From: Bordetella pertussis 18323
GTDB taxonomy: Bacteria; Pseudomonadota; Gammaproteobacteria; Burkholderiales; Burkholderiaceae_B
Length of the DNA stretch: 64,000 nt
NCBI RefSeq assembly: GCF_000306945.1
Contig: NC_018518.1
Location: 3,782,001-3,846,000, forward strand
Direction: 5' to 3'
The notes beneath the pieces were generated by a model. That model was not told the origin of the DNA. It did not search any database and saw nothing but the letters and a program-made list of their open reading frames with translations. Shown piece by piece: positions 56,492 through 64,000 of the stretch (positions are counted from its first letter, which is position 1; each line of letters starts with the position of its first letter). The translations under genes were made by a program, and so were the position numbers.

Positions 56492-57304
56492 TTGTCCGAT
56501 TCCGCCGCCCCCGTTCGCGCCGACGCGCCCGCCGTGCTGGTGCAATTGACCGACATGCACCTGTTCGACGAACCGCATACGGCGATGCTGGGCGTGGATA
56601 CCGAAGCCAGCCTGCAGGCCGTGCTGCGGCAAGTCGGCGAGGATGGCTTGAACCCCGACGCGCTGCTGCTCACCGGCGACCTGTCGCAGGACGGTTCGCC
56701 GGCCTCGTACCAGCGCCTGCACGCCCTGCTGGCGCAGACCGGCTTGCCGGTGCGCTGCCTGCCCGGCAACCATGACGCGCCTGCCACGCTGCGGGCGGAA
56801 CTGGGCGCGTGGAGCGACCCGGTGCTCGACCTGGGCGCCTGGCGCATCGTGCTGCTGGATTCGACGGTGCCCGGCTCCAACGGCGGGCATCTCGCAGACG
56901 ATCAGCTCGACTTGCTCAGCCGCGCCGCCCGCCTCGCCGGCGACCGCCCGCTGCTGGTGGCCGTGCACCACAACCCGGTGCAAGGCGACCCCGACTGGCA
57001 CGACACCATGATGCTGGACAACGCGCAACTGCTCTTCCAGCGCCTGCAGCGCCTGCCGCAGGCGCGCGTGCTGCTGTGGGGGCACGTGCACCAGGAATTC
57101 GACTGCCGCCGCCACAACCTGCGCATGCTGGCCACGCCGTCGACCTGTTTCCAGTTCGTCGTGCGCGACGGCAAGCATTGCGTGGACGACGCCGCGCCGG
57201 GCTATCGCTGGCTGAAGTTGTATGCGGATGGATCGCTGGCGACCGGCGTGCGGCGCCTGGACGGCGACCGGTGGCGCGCCTTGCTGCGCCAGAACGCCGG
57301 TTGA
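56492..57304 (+). CDS. CpdA-like metallophosphoesterase (3',5'-cyclic AMP phosphodiesterase family)
   Basis: A 270-residue calcineurin-type phosphoesterase. Motifs in order: LVQLTDMHLFDE, LLTGDLSQDGSPASYQ, LPGNHDAPATLRAEL, VHHNPV and LLWGHVHQEFD, giving all the metal ligands. The CpdA/Icc subgroup hydrolyses cAMP. The start is taken as TTG 56492 with GGAG six bases upstream; no ATG gives a sensible N-terminus (the frame upstream starts with a non-conserved extension). Divergent from an antiporter carrying a cNMP-binding domain, so the two may share cAMP as signal. Confidence 0.85.
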   Translation: MSDSAAPVRADAPAVLVQLTDMHLFDEPHTAMLGVDTEASLQAVLRQVGEDGLNPDALLLTGDLSQDGSPASYQRLHALLAQTGLPVRCLPGNHDAPATLRAELGAWSDPVLDLGAWRIVLLDSTVPGSNGGHLADDQLDLLSRAARLAGDRPLLVAVHHNPVQGDPDWHDTMMLDNAQLLFQRLQRLPQARVLLWGHVHQEFDCRRHNLRMLATPSTCFQFVVRDGKHCVDDAAPGYRWLKLYADGSLATGVRRLDGDRWRALLRQNAG

Positions 57305-57341
57305 ACCGGGCCGCCGCGGGCGGCTTGCGCAACGAGCAGGC

Positions 57342-57374
57342 AAAAAAATGGGGCACCGATATGCTAGGTGCCCC
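57342..57374 (-). terminator. Strong intrinsic terminator of a leftward transcript
   Basis: GGGGCACC - nine-base loop - GGTGCCCC (57350-57374), an eight-base-pair GC-rich stem, followed on the minus strand by seven T (57348-57342). It is 50 bp beyond the cpdA-like stop and acts on the opposite strand. No leftward protein gene ends here (rpoH has its own terminator at 57642), which implies a non-coding transcript from 57375-57480. Confidence 0.75.
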
Positions 57375-57480
57375 GCAAGCATCCGTCTCATAGGGGAGGG
57401 GAAAGAGGAGAAGCCGAGACGGATGACAAGACTGCAACCGTTGGCATGGCCAAGTTCGCGGTCTACGTATGTTTAGGCGC
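57342..57480 (-). ncRNA. Candidate small RNA with a C/U-rich anti-Shine-Dalgarno loop
   Basis: On the minus strand, upstream of the intrinsic terminator, a ten-base-pair perfect stem (CATCCGTCTC at 57425-57416 with GAGACGGATG at 57389-57380) presents a 26-base loop. In RNA the loop contains the pyrimidine run UCUCCUCUUUCCCCUCCCC, which can pair with ribosome-binding sites. Stem, C/U loop and terminator hairpin in sequence is the layout of trans-acting riboregulators. No start codon plus ribosome site fits a protein here. The 5' end is a guess; no convincing sigma-70 promoter is visible. Confidence 0.55.
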
Positions 57481-57586
57481 ACGAGCCGCGATTTAGTTTC
57501 CAGCGTGCCAGGGTGGCGGACAAGTATTTTGTATCTGAACGTATCAAAAATGCGGGGTTCCCCGTCGAGGCCCGCATGTCATGGCG

Positions 57587-57626
57587 TAGGAGGGTGTGCC
57601 TGTCCCAGCGGGGACAGGCACACCCT
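57587..57626. repeat. GTGTGCCTGTCCC palindrome (unit 5)
   Basis: AGGGTGTGCCTGTCCC (57591-57606) and GGGACAGGCACACCCT (57611-57626) form a perfect 16-bp stem with loop AGCG. CATGGCGTAGG precedes it, as in unit 2. It lies 16 bp from the rpoH terminator in the 393-bp gap between the cpdA-like gene and rpoH, which otherwise holds the small-RNA candidate. Confidence 0.7.
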
Positions 57627-57641
57627 GCCGCAAAGGCCCCC

Positions 57642-57669
57642 AAAAAAACAGACCGCCGTAGCGGTCTGT
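57642..57669 (-). terminator. rpoH intrinsic terminator
   Basis: ACAGACCGC - CGTA - GCGGTCTGT (57648-57669) forms a nine-base-pair stem, followed on the minus strand by a run of seven T (57648-57642). It lies 29 bp downstream of the rpoH stop codon. Confidence 0.85.
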
Positions 57670-57697
57670 CTTGCATGCGCGGGCGCCGCGTACGGCG

Positions 57698-58585
<888 letters not shown>

Positions 58586-58630
58586 GTTTGCGGCCTCCAG
58601 GGGAAGGTTGTCTACAGGCATGGAACGATG

Positions 58631-58657
58631 TTAGCACTCCACGCAATCGAGTGCTAA
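58631..58657. promoter_or_regulatory. CIRCE element (HrcA operator) upstream of rpoH
   Basis: TTAGCACTC - nine bases - GAGTGCTAA, a perfect match to the CIRCE consensus bound by the heat-shock repressor HrcA. It lies between the promoter-like elements and the rpoH start codon (46 bp from ATG 58585), over the expected transcription start. CIRCE upstream of rpoH has been noted in comparative studies of betaproteobacteria; HrcA-CIRCE otherwise controls groE and dnaK operons. Confidence 0.93.
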
Positions 58658-58685
58658 TACGACTGCTGCGCCGCGCCAAAGTTCC
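58658..58685 (-). promoter_or_regulatory. Sigma-E-like promoter of rpoH
   Basis: On the minus strand GGAACTT (58685-58679) matches the sigma-E -35 consensus exactly. GTCGTA (58663-58658) follows after exactly 15 bases at the -10 position, against GTCTAA in E. coli. The -10 directly abuts the CIRCE repeat, so bound HrcA would cover the start site. In Bordetella the SigE factor controls envelope and heat stress. Confidence 0.6.
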
Positions 58686-58728
58686 GGAATTTCCCAGTAC
58701 GCAGGATATTTTTCTATGCGTCCCTTAT

Positions 58729-59346
58729 TTACCAGCCCAATTGCTTCAGGCGCTCGGCCGTGGCCGCGTCCGCCGGCCGGATGAACAGCGCGCCGCGCGG
58801 GTCCAGGTACACCTGGTAGCGCGCGCCGTCGAACATGGGCATATATGCTGCGCTGCCAAACTGGACATCCACGAACGGCAGCCAGTTGGGCACCAGCCGC
58901 TTGACCTGGGCCAGGTCCGGCGCCGGCCAGTCGTCCAGGGCATGCACCGAGCGGGGCGCCGAGCGTTCGCGCGCCGTGTCCTGGTAGCGCCCCGACAGGC
59001 GCTCCAGCCGGTACAGCGGCGGGACGCCCGCCAGCAGCGCCGGCAGCCGCCAGCGCACCACCTTGGCATCGATCTGCCATTGGTCGCCGTACAGGGTGTA
59101 GTCGCGCATCCGCTGGTCGGGGGTGCGCGTGGCCAGCTGGAACTGGCCATCGCCCTGCTGGCGCACCATGACCTTGGCCACCGGCTTGTCGTCGGTCAGG
59201 CGGACAAACTGCACCAGCGACAGGGCCAGCAGGCCCGAAACGCCGGCCAGGGCCAGCAGCAGCAGGCCGAACAGCCGGCGCACCGGCCGCAGCCGGAACA
59301 CGCGGCGGCCGGCCTCGTCGCGCGGGCCGCCGCGTCCGAACAACAT
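58729..59346 (-). CDS. Uncharacterised membrane protein, probable 5' frameshift
   Basis: From ATG 59346 the frame codes 205 residues: a membrane helix (LFGLLLLALAGVSGLLALSL), then a soluble domain (VAKVMVRQQGDGQFQLATRT, YTLYGDQWQIDAKVVRWRLP, LYRLERLSGRY, WLPFVDVQFGSAAYMPM). The same frame is open further upstream and encodes another helix (FAWIGLAALIVLLPGLAM) with no start codon. A GTG at 59417 with AAGGA five bases upstream would supply MIDALAP but in another frame; restoring one T to the TTT at 59397-59395 joins them. The gene may thus be a two-helix protein broken by a one-base deletion. It follows fghA. Function unknown. Confidence 0.5.
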   Translation of the reverse strand: MLFGRGGPRDEAGRRVFRLRPVRRLFGLLLLALAGVSGLLALSLVQFVRLTDDKPVAKVMVRQQGDGQFQLATRTPDQRMRDYTLYGDQWQIDAKVVRWRLPALLAGVPPLYRLERLSGRYQDTARERSAPRSVHALDDWPAPDLAQVKRLVPNWLPFVDVQFGSAAYMPMFDGARYQVYLDPRGALFIRPADAATAERLKQLGW

Positions 59347-59477
59347 GGCCAGGCCCGGCAGCAGCACGATCAGCGCCGCCAGGCCGATCCAGGCAAAGGA
59401 GCAAGAGCGTCGATCACTGGGGTCCTTGCGCGGGCATCCGGGCCGCCCAGTATATAAAGCGGCCCGGGCCCGGCCTG

Positions 59478-60326
59478 TTACCCCAGCCGCTCGACGTGAA
59501 ACCGGATGTGATCCTCGATGAAGGTCGAAATGAAGTAATAGCCGTGGTCGTAGCCCTCGTGCCGGCGCAGCGTCAGCGGCTGGCCGGCGTGGCGGCACGC
59601 CGCTTCGAACAGCTCGGGACGCAGCTGCTCGACCAGGAAACCATCGGCCAGGCCCTGGTCGACCAGGATGCCTTCCGGATAGGGCTGGCGCAGCGTGCGC
59701 ATCAATGCGCTGGCGTCATAGGCCTCCCAGGCCTGGCGGTCGGGGCCCAGGTAGCGTTCGAAGGCCTTGTGGCCCCACGGCACCTGGGCAGGCGCGACGA
59801 CCGGCGCGAAGGCCGAGACCGAGCGGAACTTGTCCGGATTGCGCAGGGCCAGCACCAGGGCGCCATGGCCGCCCATGGAGTGGCCGAAGATGCCCACCCG
59901 TCCCGCGTCGCCCGGCAGCTCGCCGGTGACGATGCCATGCAGCTCGTCGACCACGTAGCTGTACATCCGGTAGTGGCTGCGCCACGGCTCGGCGGTGGCA
60001 TCGAGGTAGAACCCCGCGCCGACGCCGAAGTCCCAGTGCTCGTCCTCGCCGGGGAGGCCGGCGCCGCGCGGGCTGGTGTCCGGCGCCACCAGCATCACGC
60101 CGTGCTGGGCGGCCAGGCGCTGCGCGCCGGCCTTGATCATGAAGGTTTCCTCGGTGCAGGTCAGCCCGGCCAGGTAGAACAGCACCGGCACCGGGCCGTG
60201 CGCGGCCTGGGGCGGCACGAAGACCGAAAAGCGCATGGGCAGGCCGATCTCCTTCGAGGCATGGCGATAGTAGCGTTGCCAGCCATCGAAGCAGCGATGC
60301 TGCGATACGAGTTCCAGGACCGCCAT
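59478..60326 (-). CDS. fghA: S-formylglutathione hydrolase
   Basis: A 282-residue alpha/beta hydrolase of the esterase D family. It hydrolyses S-formylglutathione to formate and glutathione, the second step of glutathione-dependent formaldehyde removal. The nucleophile elbow is FGHSMGGHGALVLALR near residue 150. The N-terminal FDGWQRYYRHASKEIGLPMRFSVFVPP and the conserved VLFYLAGLTCTEETFMIKAGAQ are family signatures. It starts one base after the stop of adhC, so the two steps are co-expressed. Confidence 0.95.
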   Translation of the reverse strand: MAVLELVSQHRCFDGWQRYYRHASKEIGLPMRFSVFVPPQAAHGPVPVLFYLAGLTCTEETFMIKAGAQRLAAQHGVMLVAPDTSPRGAGLPGEDEHWDFGVGAGFYLDATAEPWRSHYRMYSYVVDELHGIVTGELPGDAGRVGIFGHSMGGHGALVLALRNPDKFRSVSAFAPVVAPAQVPWGHKAFERYLGPDRQAWEAYDASALMRTLRQPYPEGILVDQGLADGFLVEQLRPELFEAACRHAGQPLTLRRHEGYDHGYYFISTFIEDHIRFHVERLG

Positions 60327-60327
60327 G

Positions 60328-61434
60328 TCAGTACACCACGACGGAGCGGATGGACTCGCCGCGCTTCATCAGGTCGAAGCCTTCGTTGATGCGGTCCAGG
60401 GGCAGGGTGTGCGTGATCAGGTCATCGATGTTGATCTTGCCTTCCATGTACCAGTCGACGATCTTGGGCACGTCGGTGCGGCCGCGCGCGCCGCCGAACG
60501 CCGAGCCTTTCCACTCGCGGCCGGTCACCAGCTGGAACGGACGGGTGCTGATTTCCGCCCCGGCCTCGGCCACGCCGATGATGACGGACTGGCCCCAGCC
60601 CTTGTGGCAGCACTCCAGCGCCTGGCGCATGACCTTGGTGTTGCCGATGCACTCGAACGAATAGTCCGCGCCGCCGTCGGTCATCTGGATGATGTGGTCG
60701 ACCACGTTCTCGACTTCGCTCGGGTTGACGAAATGGGTCATGCCGAACTTGCGCGCCATGGCTTCGCGCGCCGGATTGAGGTCCACGCCGATGATCTTGT
60801 CGGCGCCCACCATCTTCGCGCCCTGGATGACGTTCAGGCCGATGCCGCCCAGCCCGAACACCACCACATTGGCGCCGGCCTCCACCTTTGCGGTGAACAC
60901 CACGGCGCCGATACCGGTGGTGACGCCGCAGCCGATATAGCAGATCTTGTCGAACGGAGCGTCGGGGCGCACCTTGGCCAGCGCGATCTCGGGCACCACG
61001 ATGTGGTTGGCGAAGGTGGACGTGCCCATGTAATGGAACAGGGGCTTGCCGTCGATCGAGAAGCGCGAGGTGCCGTCCGGCATCAGGCCCTTGCCCTGGG
61101 TGGTGCGGATGGCCTGGCACAGGTTGGTCTTGCGCGACAGGCAGAATTTGCACTGGCGGCACTCGGGCGTGTAGAGCGGAATGACATGGTCGCCTTTTTT
61201 CAGCGTGGTCACGCCCGGCCCCACGTCCATGACCACGCCCGCGCCCTCGTGGCCCAGGATCGCCGGGAAAATTCCCTCCGGATCAGCACCTGACAAAGTG
61301 TAATAATCGGTGTGACAGATGCCGGTGGCCTTTATCTCCACCAGGACCTCTCCGGCCTTGGGGCCCTCGAGGTCGACGTCTTCGACCGTCAACGGGGCAC
61401 CAGCTTTCCAGGCGATAGCGGCTTTCGTCTTCAT
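60328..61434 (-). CDS. adhC: S-(hydroxymethyl)glutathione dehydrogenase (class III alcohol dehydrogenase)
   Basis: A 368-residue zinc alcohol dehydrogenase. Catalytic zinc ligands in [12 protein letters not shown] and [10 protein letters not shown], the structural zinc lobe [17 protein letters not shown], and the NAD fold [22 protein letters not shown] near residue 195. It oxidises the formaldehyde-glutathione adduct to S-formylglutathione and can also reduce GSNO. AGGAG is eight bases upstream of ATG 61434; in-frame extension to 61563 has no similarity. Forms an operon with fghA and the downstream membrane protein gene. Confidence 0.96.
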   Translation of the reverse strand: MKTKAAIAWKAGAPLTVEDVDLEGPKAGEVLVEIKATGICHTDYYTLSGADPEGIFPAILGHEGAGVVMDVGPGVTTLKKGDHVIPLYTPECRQCKFCLSRKTNLCQAIRTTQGKGLMPDGTSRFSIDGKPLFHYMGTSTFANHIVVPEIALAKVRPDAPFDKICYIGCGVTTGIGAVVFTAKVEAGANVVVFGLGGIGLNVIQGAKMVGADKIIGVDLNPAREAMARKFGMTHFVNPSEVENVVDHIIQMTDGGADYSFECIGNTKVMRQALECCHKGWGQSVIIGVAEAGAEISTRPFQLVTGREWKGSAFGGARGRTDVPKIVDWYMEGKINIDDLITHTLPLDRINEGFDLMKRGESIRSVVVY

Positions 61435-61617
61435 ATATTGCTCCTGATGTCCTAGGGAAACCTGCGGGTATTGATCCTTGACTTCGGATGTTAACCTGCG
61501 TGAATCTAGCCTGATCTGTCCACTGGCTTCCCATACAGGCTTGACCGAAGGCAATAGCGGCACTATTTATATAACCGTGGCACTCCATCCAACCCGTTAG
61601 CGCGAAGCCCCCAGCTT

Positions 61618-62382
61618 ATGGCCCGTCTGCCCCGCTTGTACGCCCCCGGGCTGCCCCAATTGGTGCAGGCCAATTTCGTCCAGCCGCTGGTGCCGCCCTC
61701 GCAGCCGGCGCCGCAAGACATCCTCAACCAGCTGGGAAGCTGGCTGGGCGAGTCGGCCCAGCGCCATCGGGTCGGCGTGCACGCATGGGTGCTGGCCAAT
61801 GACCGGATCCTGCTGCTGGCCACGCCGGCCGACGAGGAAGGCCTGCCGCGCCTGATGCAGACGCTGGGCCGCAATCTGGCCGCGCGCCTGCGCGGCGGCC
61901 GGGTGTTTGCCGGCCGCTACCGCTCCGCGCTGCTCGAGCCGGGCGCCTGGGTGCTGCCATCGCAAGTCTGGCTGGAAACCTACCCGGTGCGCAGCGGCGC
62001 CGCCACGGAGCCGGACGGCTGGCCCTGGTCGTCGGCCGGCAGCCACACCGGCAACACCGGCGCGCCCCCGGCGCAATGGCAATCGGATCACGCCGATTAC
62101 TGGGCCTGCGGCAATACGCCGTTCGACCGCCAGGCCAATTACCGCCGCCTGCTGCACGACGGCCTGTCGCGCGAACAGACGCAACGCATCGAGCAGGCGG
62201 TATCGGGCCAATGGGCGCTGGGCAGCCCGGCATTCATCGCCAGCCTGGCCCACACCGCCAGCCGCCGCGTGGCCCCCGGCCAGCGCGGCCGGCCTCGCAA
62301 GAAGCCCGCGCCGGCCGCGGCCGACACCCCCGATACCCCCGGTACGGTCCACACACCGACCACGCCGAATACCTCGAACTGA
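61618..62382 (+). CDS. RAYT-like (Y1-transposase family) protein with lost catalytic motifs
   Basis: A 254-residue protein with the framework of REP-associated tyrosine transposases: N-terminal MARLPRLYAPGLPQLV, middle HRVGVHAWVLANDRILLLATP, then GRVFAGRYRSALLEPG, EPDGWPWSSAGSH, and a C-terminal GSPAFIASLAHTASRR plus basic RGRPRKKP and a Thr/Pro-rich tail. The HUH site that normally reads NHVHLL is NDRILL here, and the YVxLNPVRA tyrosine motif is replaced by VWLETYPVR. It therefore should not cut DNA; a domesticated DNA-binding role is likely. The gene is upstream of gltB. Confidence 0.75.
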   Translation: MARLPRLYAPGLPQLVQANFVQPLVPPSQPAPQDILNQLGSWLGESAQRHRVGVHAWVLANDRILLLATPADEEGLPRLMQTLGRNLAARLRGGRVFAGRYRSALLEPGAWVLPSQVWLETYPVRSGAATEPDGWPWSSAGSHTGNTGAPPAQWQSDHADYWACGNTPFDRQANYRRLLHDGLSREQTQRIEQAVSGQWALGSPAFIASLAHTASRRVAPGQRGRPRKKPAPAAADTPDTPGTVHTPTTPNTSN

Positions 62383-62485
62383 AGCGCCGCCCCGGTCGGG
62401 GCGTTGCATGCTGCCCACCCGGCCCCTGTGCCGCGTGGGCATTTTGCTGCGCCCGCCGGGCCGGCTCCGTGGCGCAGAAACAATA

Positions 62486-62591
62486 GGGGACACATAAAGA
62501 CTGAACGGCCTCAAGCGGGAGGCAAGGCCGTGCTTTCCTGGGCATCCGGGCCGGCCGGCGCCGCGATCGGCCATTGCAATTATATGTCCCC
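62486..62591. repeat. GGGGACA-type inverted repeats behind the RAYT-like gene
   Basis: GGGGACACATAA (62486-62497) and TTATATGTCCCC (62580-62591) match in 11 of 12 positions as inverted repeats 82 bp apart; GGGTCATACCCC follows at about 62629. Similar GGGGACA ends often flank RAYT genes. They lie in the 344-bp gap before gltB, which also contains the gltB promoter. No gene is seen. Confidence 0.45.
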
Positions 62592-62726
62592 AATAATTTC
62601 ATCTATGAGAAACAATGGATTAAATTAGGGTCATACCCCATATTTTTGGCTTGCATGCGCACATCCTGCGCAGTATTGTCCCTTTGCACTGCAACATTCT
62701 CGACGCAGGCAACTACGGAGCGCGTT

Positions 62727-64000
62727 ATGCCCTATACCAAGTCTTCCGATTCCTGTCGCCCGGTCGCGGCGACCCCCATCGACGCAAGCCGTATCGGCCT
62801 GCCCGCCCCCCAGGGCCTGTATCACCCGCACAACGAGCACGACGCCTGTGGCGTCGGCTTCGTGGCCCATATCAAGGGCCGCAAGAGCCACTCCATCATC
62901 CAGCAAGGCCTGAAGATCCTGGAAAACCTGGATCACCGCGGCGCCGTGGGCGCCGACAAGCTGATGGGCGACGGCGCCGGCATCCTGATCCAGATTCCCG
63001 ACGCGCTGTACCGCGACGAACTGGCCCAGCAAGGCATCGTCCTGCCGCCGCCGGGCGAATACGGCGTGGCAATGGTGTTCCTGCCCAAGGAAACCGCCTC
63101 GCGCCTGGCCTGTGAACAGGAGCTGGAGCGCTCGGTCCGCGCCGAAGGCCAGATCGTGCTGGGCTGGCGCGACGTGCCGGTGGACGTCGAAATGCCGATG
63201 TCGCCCGCGGTGCGCGGCCTCGAACCGGTCATCCGCCAGCTGTTCATCGGCCGCGGCGCCGACGTGATGGTGCCCGACGCGCTGGAACGCAAGCTGTACG
63301 TGATCCGCAAGACCGCCAGCCACGCCATCCAGAACATGCGCCTGGCGCACAGCAAGGAATACTTCGTGCCCTCGGCCTCGGTGCGCACCGTGGTCTACAA
63401 GGGCCTGCTGCTGGCCGACCAGGTCGGCCGCTACTATCGCGACCTGGCCGATCCGCGCACGGTATCGGCGCTGGCGCTGGTGCACCAGCGCTTCTCGACC
63501 AACACGTTCCCCGCCTGGCCGCTGGCCCACCCGTACCGCATGATCGCCCACAACGGCGAAATCAACACGGTCAAGGGCAACTTCAACTGGCTGCGGGCCC
63601 GCGAGGGCATGATGCAGTCCGCGGTGCTGGGCGACGACCTGAAGAAGCTGTACCCCATCGTCTACGAAGGCCAGTCCGATACCGCCACGTTCGACAACTG
63701 CCTCGAACTGCTGGTGAACTCCGGCTATTCCCTGGCGCACGCCATGATGATGATGATCCCGGAAGCCTGGGAACAGCACACGCAGATGGACGAAAGCCGG
63801 CGCGCCTTCTACGAGTACCACGCCGCCATGATGGAGCCCTGGGACGGGCCGGCCGCGGTCGCCTTCACCGACGGCCGCCAGATCGGCGCCACGCTGGACC
63901 GCAACGGCCTGCGTCCGGCGCGCTACCTGATCACCGACGACGACATGGTCATCATGGCGTCCGAGGCGGGCACGCTGTCGATCCCGGAAAACCGCATCGT
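62727..64000 (+). CDS. gltB: Glutamate synthase large subunit, partial
   Basis: The first 424 codons of the NADPH-dependent glutamate synthase alpha subunit, cut by the window edge. The N-terminal propeptide is 40 residues, ending before the catalytic Cys41 of ACGVGFVAHIKGRKSH, which becomes residue 1 of the mature glutaminase (GATase type II) domain. Further motifs: NLDHRGAVGADKLMGDGAGIL, HQRFSTNTFPAWPLAHPYRMIAHNGEINT and the DRNGLRPARYLIT segment. GGAG precedes ATG 62727. It makes two glutamates from glutamine and 2-oxoglutarate; gltD would follow beyond the window. Confidence 0.96.
   Translation, partial: MPYTKSSDSCRPVAATPIDASRIGLPAPQGLYHPHNEHDACGVGFVAHIKGRKSHSIIQQGLKILENLDHRGAVGADKLMGDGAGILIQIPDALYRDELAQQGIVLPPPGEYGVAMVFLPKETASRLACEQELERSVRAEGQIVLGWRDVPVDVEMPMSPAVRGLEPVIRQLFIGRGADVMVPDALERKLYVIRKTASHAIQNMRLAHSKEYFVPSASVRTVVYKGLLLADQVGRYYRDLADPRTVSALALVHQRFSTNTFPAWPLAHPYRMIAHNGEINTVKGNFNWLRAREGMMQSAVLGDDLKKLYPIVYEGQSDTATFDNCLELLVNSGYSLAHAMMMMIPEAWEQHTQMDESRRAFYEYHAAMMEPWDGPAAVAFTDGRQIGATLDRNGLRPARYLITDDDMVIMASEAGTLSIPENRI

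Noticed and set aside
57305..57480. Rightward transcript of the small-RNA region, terminator of the cpdA-like gene
   Set aside because: The run of T needed for termination is on the minus strand only, so the hairpin ends a leftward RNA.

Overview
The window looks like a piece of a Bordetella chromosome, most probably Bordetella pertussis. It is GC-rich, every protein reads as betaproteobacterial, and it carries three copies of the 1043-bp element IS481, which is abundant in B. pertussis. No rRNA, tRNA, CRISPR array or phage is visible. Both edges cut genes: a NicD-like hydrolase on the left and gltB on the right.

Region by region: (1) 1-4,873 is the end of a nicotinate-degradation (nic) locus: nicD, nicE, an extra amidohydrolase, a molybdenum-cofactor cytidylyltransferase/XdhC pair, and the MarR-type regulator NicR/BpsR. 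Five TCAGTATACTGA-type palindromes lie in its control regions. (2) 4,953-12,817 is one leftward block of rsmB, a DUF4390 gene, the NtrYX-type two-component pair (PlrSR in Bordetella) and trkA-trkH. (3) 12,925-20,081 holds a LysE exporter, an aspartate-dehydrogenase-like gene, a VOC protein, IS481 copy 1, and a GntR/Bug/FAD-oxidoreductase/tautomerase cluster with TCGTATACGA operators. The oxidoreductase has an in-frame TGA close to its normal end. (4) 20,188-34,549 is mostly housekeeping: rimO, a ferritin-like protein, a four-gene LOG/NTF2/HAD/PPOX operon, fmt-def, kynU with a divergent Lrp-type regulator, dprA, HMG-CoA lyase, an orphan amino-acid binding protein, an aminotransferase, and a frameshifted yggS. 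(5) 34,551-39,140 has IS481 copies 2 and 3 around a glycosyltransferase-ugd pair. (6) 39,136-43,888 holds an MFS pump, glmU, a PhaM-like protein, a glycine-zipper protein and a DUF3717 protein.

(7) 44,060-52,565 is the aa3 cytochrome c oxidase locus: coxB (with a fused cytochrome c domain), ctaD, a 40-residue assembly protein, a DUF2970 gene, ctaE, SURF1, a thioredoxin-like assembly protein, ctaA, ctaB and SCO. No cox11/ctaG gene is present in it. (8) 52,834-59,417 has a Nudix hydrolase, an Na+/H+ antiporter with a cyclic-nucleotide-binding domain, a cpdA-like phosphodiesterase, a probable small RNA, and rpoH. The rpoH control region carries a perfect CIRCE element directly against a sigma-E-like promoter. 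(9) 59,478-64,000 has the formaldehyde-detoxification pair fghA-adhC, a catalytically dead RAYT-like protein and the start of gltB.

The main themes are linked respiratory and stress control (plrSR, cytochrome oxidase, rpoH), catabolic regulons readable from their palindromic operators, and genome decay driven by IS481 and point mutations. IS481 has settled at the CTAG of neighbouring TAG stop codons, and its own transposase borrows its stop codon from the same target. The least explained elements are the small-RNA candidate at 57,342-57,480, which displays an anti-Shine-Dalgarno loop, and a family of GTGCCTGTCCC palindromes scattered between genes.
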